From the NCBI GenBank assembly GCA_004331795.1, contig SJSR01000001.1, positions 558,001-622,000 of the forward strand: a DNA stretch of 64,000 nucleotides, written 5' to 3'. The notes below the pieces were generated by a model. The model did no database searches. It was not told the DNA's origin and saw nothing but the letters and a program-made list of their open reading frames with translations. Position numbers and translations under genes: made by a program. Numbering within the stretch: position 1 is the stretch's first letter; each line of letters begins with the position of its first letter. The DNA comes from Erythrobacteraceae bacterium CFH 75059 (lineage in GTDB: Bacteria > Pseudomonadota > Alphaproteobacteria > Sphingomonadales > Sphingomonadaceae). Shown here one piece after another: positions 60,117 to 64,000 of the stretch.

Positions 60117-62648
60117 TCAGCGCGGCAGGGCGTACACCACGACGTGATCCCCCGGAGTCGTCTCGAAACGGTCATGCCCCGTGGCGGTGACGGCGACATA
60201 CTGGCGGCCGTTGTGCTCGTAGGTCATCGGCCCGGCCTGCCCCCCGGCGGGAAGCCGTCCCTGCCACAGCAGCCGGCCGGTGGCCGTCTCGAAGGCGCGC
60301 AGGAAATTGTCCTGCGCGGCGGCGATGAAGGTGACGCCGCCGGCCGTGACGAGCGGCCCGCCCAGATTGGGGGTGCCGGTCGGGATTTTGAGACGGGTCG
60401 GAATGCCGAGCGGACCGGTGTCGAAGCCGGTGCCGAGCGGCTTCGACCAGACGAGTTCCCCCGTGTCGATGTTGATGGCCGAGATGAACCCCCATGGCGG
60501 CGAGTTGCAGGGCATGCCGAGGACCGACAGCCAGGTCGGCCGGGTCACGCCGAACGGCGTGCCAAGATGCGGCGCGATCGCCTGATCCGGCCGCGACCCG
60601 CCGGACCCGATCGCCTTGTCCTCCACCTCCTCGCGCGGGTGAAGCACCACCGAGTTGGGAAAGCGGGTGTTGTTGACGATCAGCAGCCGCCGCACCGGGT
60701 CGAAACCGCCTCCGCCCCAGTTCATGCCCCCCACCGTGCCGGGGAACAGCAGCATGCCCGCCTTCTCGGTGGTGGGCGGGGTGAACATGCCTTCGTAGCG
60801 GTGCCGGTGGAAGCTGATCCGGCACAGCGCGGCGTCGATGGGCGACAGGCCGAAGGCGTGGCGGGCGTCGATCTCCTCCGGCTCGCGCTGAGGGATGCCG
60901 CCGATGTTGGGAAAGAAGCTCGACTGCGGCTGCCATGGTGACACCCAGTCCCCGGGCGCCGGCCCTTGCGGCGTCGGGCGGCGCTCGACCGGGCGCAGCG
61001 GCTGACCGGTGAGCGCGTCGAGCAGGAAGATGTTGCCCGTCTTTGTCGCCTGCATGATCGCCCGTCGCGGGGCTCCGTCGATCACCACGTCGAGCAGCAT
61101 CGGCGCGGCGCCGGTGTCATAGTCCCACACGTCGTGGATGACCGTGGTGAACACCCAGCGCGTCTGCCCGGTTGCGAGATCCACCGCGACCACGGCGTCG
61201 GTGAAGCGGTCCTCCTCGGGCGTGCGGTTGCCGCCCCACTGGTCGGCGCCGGCGTTGCCGGTGCCGATGAAGGCAAGGCCCAGCCCCTCGTCCGCGGTGA
61301 TGACGTTCCAGGCGTTGGGGGTGCCGCGCGGATAGATGGCGCCCGGCGCGAGGGGCGCCTGCGGATCTGGGCGCAGCGCGTCCCACGCCCAGCGCAGCTC
61401 GCCGGTCACCGCATCCCAAGCCCGCACGACTCCCGACGGAGCGTCGCGCCGCTGGTTGTCGCTGACCTGCTGTCCCAGGATCAGCAATCCGCCCGCCACC
61501 GTCGCGCCCGAGGTGTTGGAGGCAAAGCCGTCGGCCCGCAGACCCATGCCTTCGGTCATGTCGACCGTGCCGCCATTGCCGAACGAGCGGCAGACATAGC
61601 CGCCAAGCGCGTCGAGAGCGATCAGCCGCCCGTCGGCGGTGGCGACGAAGATGCGCCGGTGGCAATTGCTGCCCTCGCGCGGCACCGGGCCGATGACGCC
61701 CGGCACCGCGGGCATCCGCGACACCGCCTCATCCCGTCCGGCGGGATCGCCGTCATCATGGTAAGCGACGGCCCGGCAGGCGGCGGTGAACAGCGGCTCC
61801 TTGGCGCGGGACGGAACCTGCGGATCGAATTGCCACACCGCTTCTCCGGTGGCGGGGTCGAGCGCGAACACCTGGTTCGACGGCGTGCAGACGTAGAGCA
61901 GGTCGCCGATCTTCACCGGCGTGTTCTGCGACGAGTAGAACACCCGCCCTTCGGCCTCGTTGGTGTCGCGGGTCCGGAACGTCCATGCCTCCTCGAGATC
62001 GGCGACCGTGTCCGTGTTGATCTGGCTGAGGGTGGAGAAGCGGCGATTGGCGCTGGTGCCTCCGAAGGTGCCCCATTCCGCGCCCGCCTCGCCTCCTGCG
62101 CCGGGTGCCACGGGAGCAGACAGGGCAAAGCGGGTGGCAGGCGCCTGCGTCCGCTCCCACAGCGCCGCAAGGAGCGCCACCACCGCGACAAGCGCCGCCG
62201 CCACGCCGCCCAGCGCCCAGCGGCGCGCCGCCGCGCCCGGCGGCACCCGCCAGAACAGGTAGGCAAGGCCGGTCGCCACCACGAGCGCGGTGACAAGACC
62301 GGTGCGCCCCGCGAGATCGATGATCCATGCGGGCATCCACCCCTTGCCGGCGATCTCGACCAGCGCCCAGATGCCGGTCAGGACCACCGCGCCGCCCAGC
62401 AGCGCCAGAGCCGGCAGATGCCGGTCGCGCCACGCCAGCACACCCCCCGCCAGCAGCAAGGCTCCGGCGACGAGGTAGTACCACGTCCCGCCCATGGTGA
62501 CGATCGCCACGCCAAGCGCGAAGGTCGCCAGCCCGAGCAGCGCAAGAAGCGCCGCCAGGGCAAGATAGGTCCAGCGCCAGCCGCGCCGCTGGCGCTCGCG
62601 GCGTGCCTTGGGAAGGGCGGGAGCGGAAGCGGCGTCGGCGGTGGTCAT
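60117..62648 (-). CDS. gcd: membrane-bound PQQ-dependent dehydrogenase (glucose/quinate/shikimate type)
   Basis: An 843-residue inner-membrane enzyme. The N-terminal 170 residues hold five hydrophobic spans that pass electrons to ubiquinone; the rest is a periplasmic eight-bladed PQQ propeller (WGTFGGTSANRRFSTLSQI, FYSSQNTPVKIGDLLYVCTP, HDVWDYDTGAAPMLLDV, PGTVGGMNWGGGGFDP). The segment ARHAFGLSPIDAALCR and the close match in layout to glucose dehydrogenase support oxidation of glucose or a similar polyol/sugar to the lactone. Quinate-type enzymes are a real alternative. PQQ synthesis genes are not in this window. Confidence 0.92.
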   Translation of the reverse strand: MTTADAASAPALPKARRERQRRGWRWTYLALAALLALLGLATFALGVAIVTMGGTWYYLVAGALLLAGGVLAWRDRHLPALALLGGAVVLTGIWALVEIAGKGWMPAWIIDLAGRTGLVTALVVATGLAYLFWRVPPGAAARRWALGGVAAALVAVVALLAALWERTQAPATRFALSAPVAPGAGGEAGAEWGTFGGTSANRRFSTLSQINTDTVADLEEAWTFRTRDTNEAEGRVFYSSQNTPVKIGDLLYVCTPSNQVFALDPATGEAVWQFDPQVPSRAKEPLFTAACRAVAYHDDGDPAGRDEAVSRMPAVPGVIGPVPREGSNCHRRIFVATADGRLIALDALGGYVCRSFGNGGTVDMTEGMGLRADGFASNTSGATVAGGLLILGQQVSDNQRRDAPSGVVRAWDAVTGELRWAWDALRPDPQAPLAPGAIYPRGTPNAWNVITADEGLGLAFIGTGNAGADQWGGNRTPEEDRFTDAVVAVDLATGQTRWVFTTVIHDVWDYDTGAAPMLLDVVIDGAPRRAIMQATKTGNIFLLDALTGQPLRPVERRPTPQGPAPGDWVSPWQPQSSFFPNIGGIPQREPEEIDARHAFGLSPIDAALCRISFHRHRYEGMFTPPTTEKAGMLLFPGTVGGMNWGGGGFDPVRRLLIVNNTRFPNSVVLHPREEVEDKAIGSGGSRPDQAIAPHLGTPFGVTRPTWLSVLGMPCNSPPWGFISAINIDTGELVWSKPLGTGFDTGPLGIPTRLKIPTGTPNLGGPLVTAGGVTFIAAAQDNFLRAFETATGRLLWQGRLPAGGQAGPMTYEHNGRQYVAVTATGHDRFETTPGDHVVVYALPR

Positions 62649-62698
62649 CGGTCAGCCTCGCGGGTCAGCCTCGGACAGGAGGTGGAAGGGAGCGCAGT

Positions 62699-63061
62699 TC
62701 ACAGGCACACGCTGGTGAACACGACCGGGATCCCGGTCCAGACGGTTGCAACAAGGCCGCCGATGGCGCTGACGAGCGCGACGAAGCGCAGCAGGCGGGT
62801 CATGCCGGGGACCAGCGCGGCGCCGCCGAGGCGCCAGCACAGCCACCCCAGAACGGCGATGAACGCCAGCCAGATGGCGCAGAGCAGCACCTGCGCGAGC
62901 GAGGTTCCTGCCACGCCGATGGTGTTCCAGCGGTAGGCGCAGGACAGCCCCTGGACGCCGTAGAGCACGGAGAACGCGACCGCCCAGACGATCCAGCCTG
63001 TCGTGCTGGCCAGCAGCGCCCGGGCGGTGGCGGCCGGCGCGCTCACGGTCCCGCGACCCAT
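62699..63061 (-). CDS. small membrane protein of the terminal oxidase locus
   Basis: 120 residues with three or four membrane spans (GWIVWAVAFSVLYGVQGL, LLCAIWLAFIAVLGWLCW, VALVSAIGGLVATVWTG). ATG 63061 and GTG 63046 are both possible; the GTG overlaps the upstream stop (GTGA) and may be the true start. Small proteins of this size after coxI+III genes are often annotated as hypothetical accessory subunits. Function not known. Confidence 0.75.
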   Translation of the reverse strand: MGRGTVSAPAATARALLASTTGWIVWAVAFSVLYGVQGLSCAYRWNTIGVAGTSLAQVLLCAIWLAFIAVLGWLCWRLGGAALVPGMTRLLRFVALVSAIGGLVATVWTGIPVVFTSVCL

Positions 63062-64000
63062 GGCGCACCATGGATGACGAGGAGCGCCAGCGAGCCGGCA
63101 AAGGCGGCCCACGCCTGCCAGTGCAGCGTCACCCGCAGATCCAGCGTTCGCGCCGGCGAGACGAAGCCGCGCTTCACCCGAGCCCAGCAGAACAGCGCCA
63201 TGATCGCCGCGACGGCGCAGTGGAACGCGCCATAGGCTGCCAGCAGCGCCGTCACCGAGGCGTAGGCGTGTCCCGAGGGCGGAGGAGCGAGCCACAGCGG
63301 CACCAGCGCCAGCATGACGCCACCGAAAATCTGCCCGGCCGCCGCCGCGAGCAGGGTGCCGCTGACCGAAGCTGTCCGGCCCGCGGACATCGCCAGCGTC
63401 GCCCGGCGCATGGCTGCCCAGCCGCCGATCACGCCGAGGAGGCCGAGCGCCAGGTTGGCGCTGTTCGGCTCCAGCAGGGCCGGCGGCGGCCAGCCGGGTG
63501 CGATGGTCCACAGATAGGCGTAACCGAACAGCAGGGATCCGAACAGCGAGGCGTCGGCGGTCAGCGTGAACAGGCTGCCCCAGTGACCCGGCGCCTCCCG
63601 CACTTCGGGATGGGGCGGCAGCACGAGTCCGGCGCCCGCGTCCTGCGCGCCCTCGTCCTGCCGCTGGCCGTTGTTCCATGCCCAGACGAGGAACAGCACC
63701 AGCGCCACCGCGACCCCCGCAAGGCTCAGCAGATACTGCTTGAGCAGGATGCCGAGGAAGAACGCCCCTGTCGGCAGCGCCGCGAAGAGCGGCAGGAACG
63801 TCGGTCCGGGCAGCAGCACGACCTGTTCGGCCGCGCCGCTGACCATGTCGACGCCGATGGTTTCCCGCCGCTCGCCGCGCCGGCGCCCGAGCGCGCCCTC
63901 GCCCCGCGCCAGCCGGACGGCGAGATCGGGATCGGCCTGCAGCGGGTCGCGTCCGGTGACGAGCGGCAGGCTGGCGAAGTTGTAGGATGGCGGCGGCTTG
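63043..64000 (-). CDS. cytochrome c oxidase subunit I+III fusion, C-terminal part
   Basis: A partial gene whose N-terminus lies beyond the right edge. The visible 318 codons begin in the tail of subunit I (PPPSYNFASLPLVTGRDPL, then a linker with RRETIGVDM). They run into a complete subunit III-like region of about seven spans (AAEQVVLLPGPTFLPLFAAL, PGHWGSLFTLTADASLFGSLLFGYAYLW, GAFHCAVAAIMALFCW). This is the coxI-III fusion form of heme-copper oxidases known in some alphaproteobacteria. Catalytic heme and copper ligands are off the window, so oxidase class cannot be checked. Confidence 0.88.
   Translation of the reverse strand, partial: KPPPSYNFASLPLVTGRDPLQADPDLAVRLARGEGALGRRRGERRETIGVDMVSGAAEQVVLLPGPTFLPLFAALPTGAFFLGILLKQYLLSLAGVAVALVLFLVWAWNNGQRQDEGAQDAGAGLVLPPHPEVREAPGHWGSLFTLTADASLFGSLLFGYAYLWTIAPGWPPPALLEPNSANLALGLLGVIGGWAAMRRATLAMSAGRTASVSGTLLAAAAGQIFGGVMLALVPLWLAPPPSGHAYASVTALLAAYGAFHCAVAAIMALFCWARVKRGFVSPARTLDLRVTLHWQAWAAFAGSLALLVIHGAPWVAGP

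Overview
The window is high-GC, densely packed bacterial DNA with the gene content of an alphaproteobacterium, most likely a sphingomonad (Sphingomonadales). This rests on the COX15-type heme A synthase, the ThiS-ThiG fusion, the sufR-B-C-D-S-T-A order, a DUF2093 gene, mmcB with a GTTC-N7-GTTC LexA box, a large TonB-dependent receptor, a cytochrome oxidase I+III fusion and GC-rich palindromic dispersed repeats. No rRNA or CRISPR array is visible. Everything here was read by eye; no database search was run.

Layout. 1-11.7 kb: core genes (TamB end, cutA, ctaA, MerC-like protein, thiSG fusion, acyl-CoA ligase, ggt, pyrD, an AraC-type regulator, a DUF885 lipoprotein). 11.8-18.6 kb: one SUF iron-sulfur operon under an Rrf2 regulator, interrupted by a tandem DUF559 gene and two kinds of palindromic repeat. 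18.8-38.2 kb: housekeeping genes (PfkB kinase, LytTR regulator, nadC, tadA, rpmB, M23 peptidase, xseA/purD with overlapping divergent start codons, a LytS-like kinase, two M48 peptidases with a DsbA-like protein between them, an App1-like phosphatase, a PAS protein, a lipid hydroxylase, mmcB).

38.3-51.6 kb: an integrative element of about 13.2 kb in the 3' end of a tRNA-Arg(CCG) gene, bounded by a 48-bp perfect direct repeat. Its right half reads leftward and carries a P4-like core: tyrosine integrase, AlpA-like regulator, Toprim/SF3 primase-helicase, a probable iteron origin and small accessory genes. Its left half reads rightward and is a tight five-gene operon: m4C-type DNA methyltransferase, SF2 helicase, a possible nuclease, a MORC/MutL-type GHKL ATPase and a coiled-coil protein with an unrecognised N-terminus. 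This is the most interesting part of the window: it looks like a MORC-type restriction-modification or anti-phage system. Between the halves lies a 263-bp nested-palindrome element with the marks of a MITE.

51.9-62.6 kb: an accessory catabolic block (TonB receptor, MFS transporter, LLM flavin oxidoreductase, aldo/keto reductase, Gfo/Idh/MocA dehydrogenase, FAD/NAD-binding protein, membrane PQQ dehydrogenase), which suggests uptake and oxidation of a sugar or polyol-like compound. 62.7-64 kb: the end of a terminal oxidase locus, where a subunit I+III fusion runs off the window.
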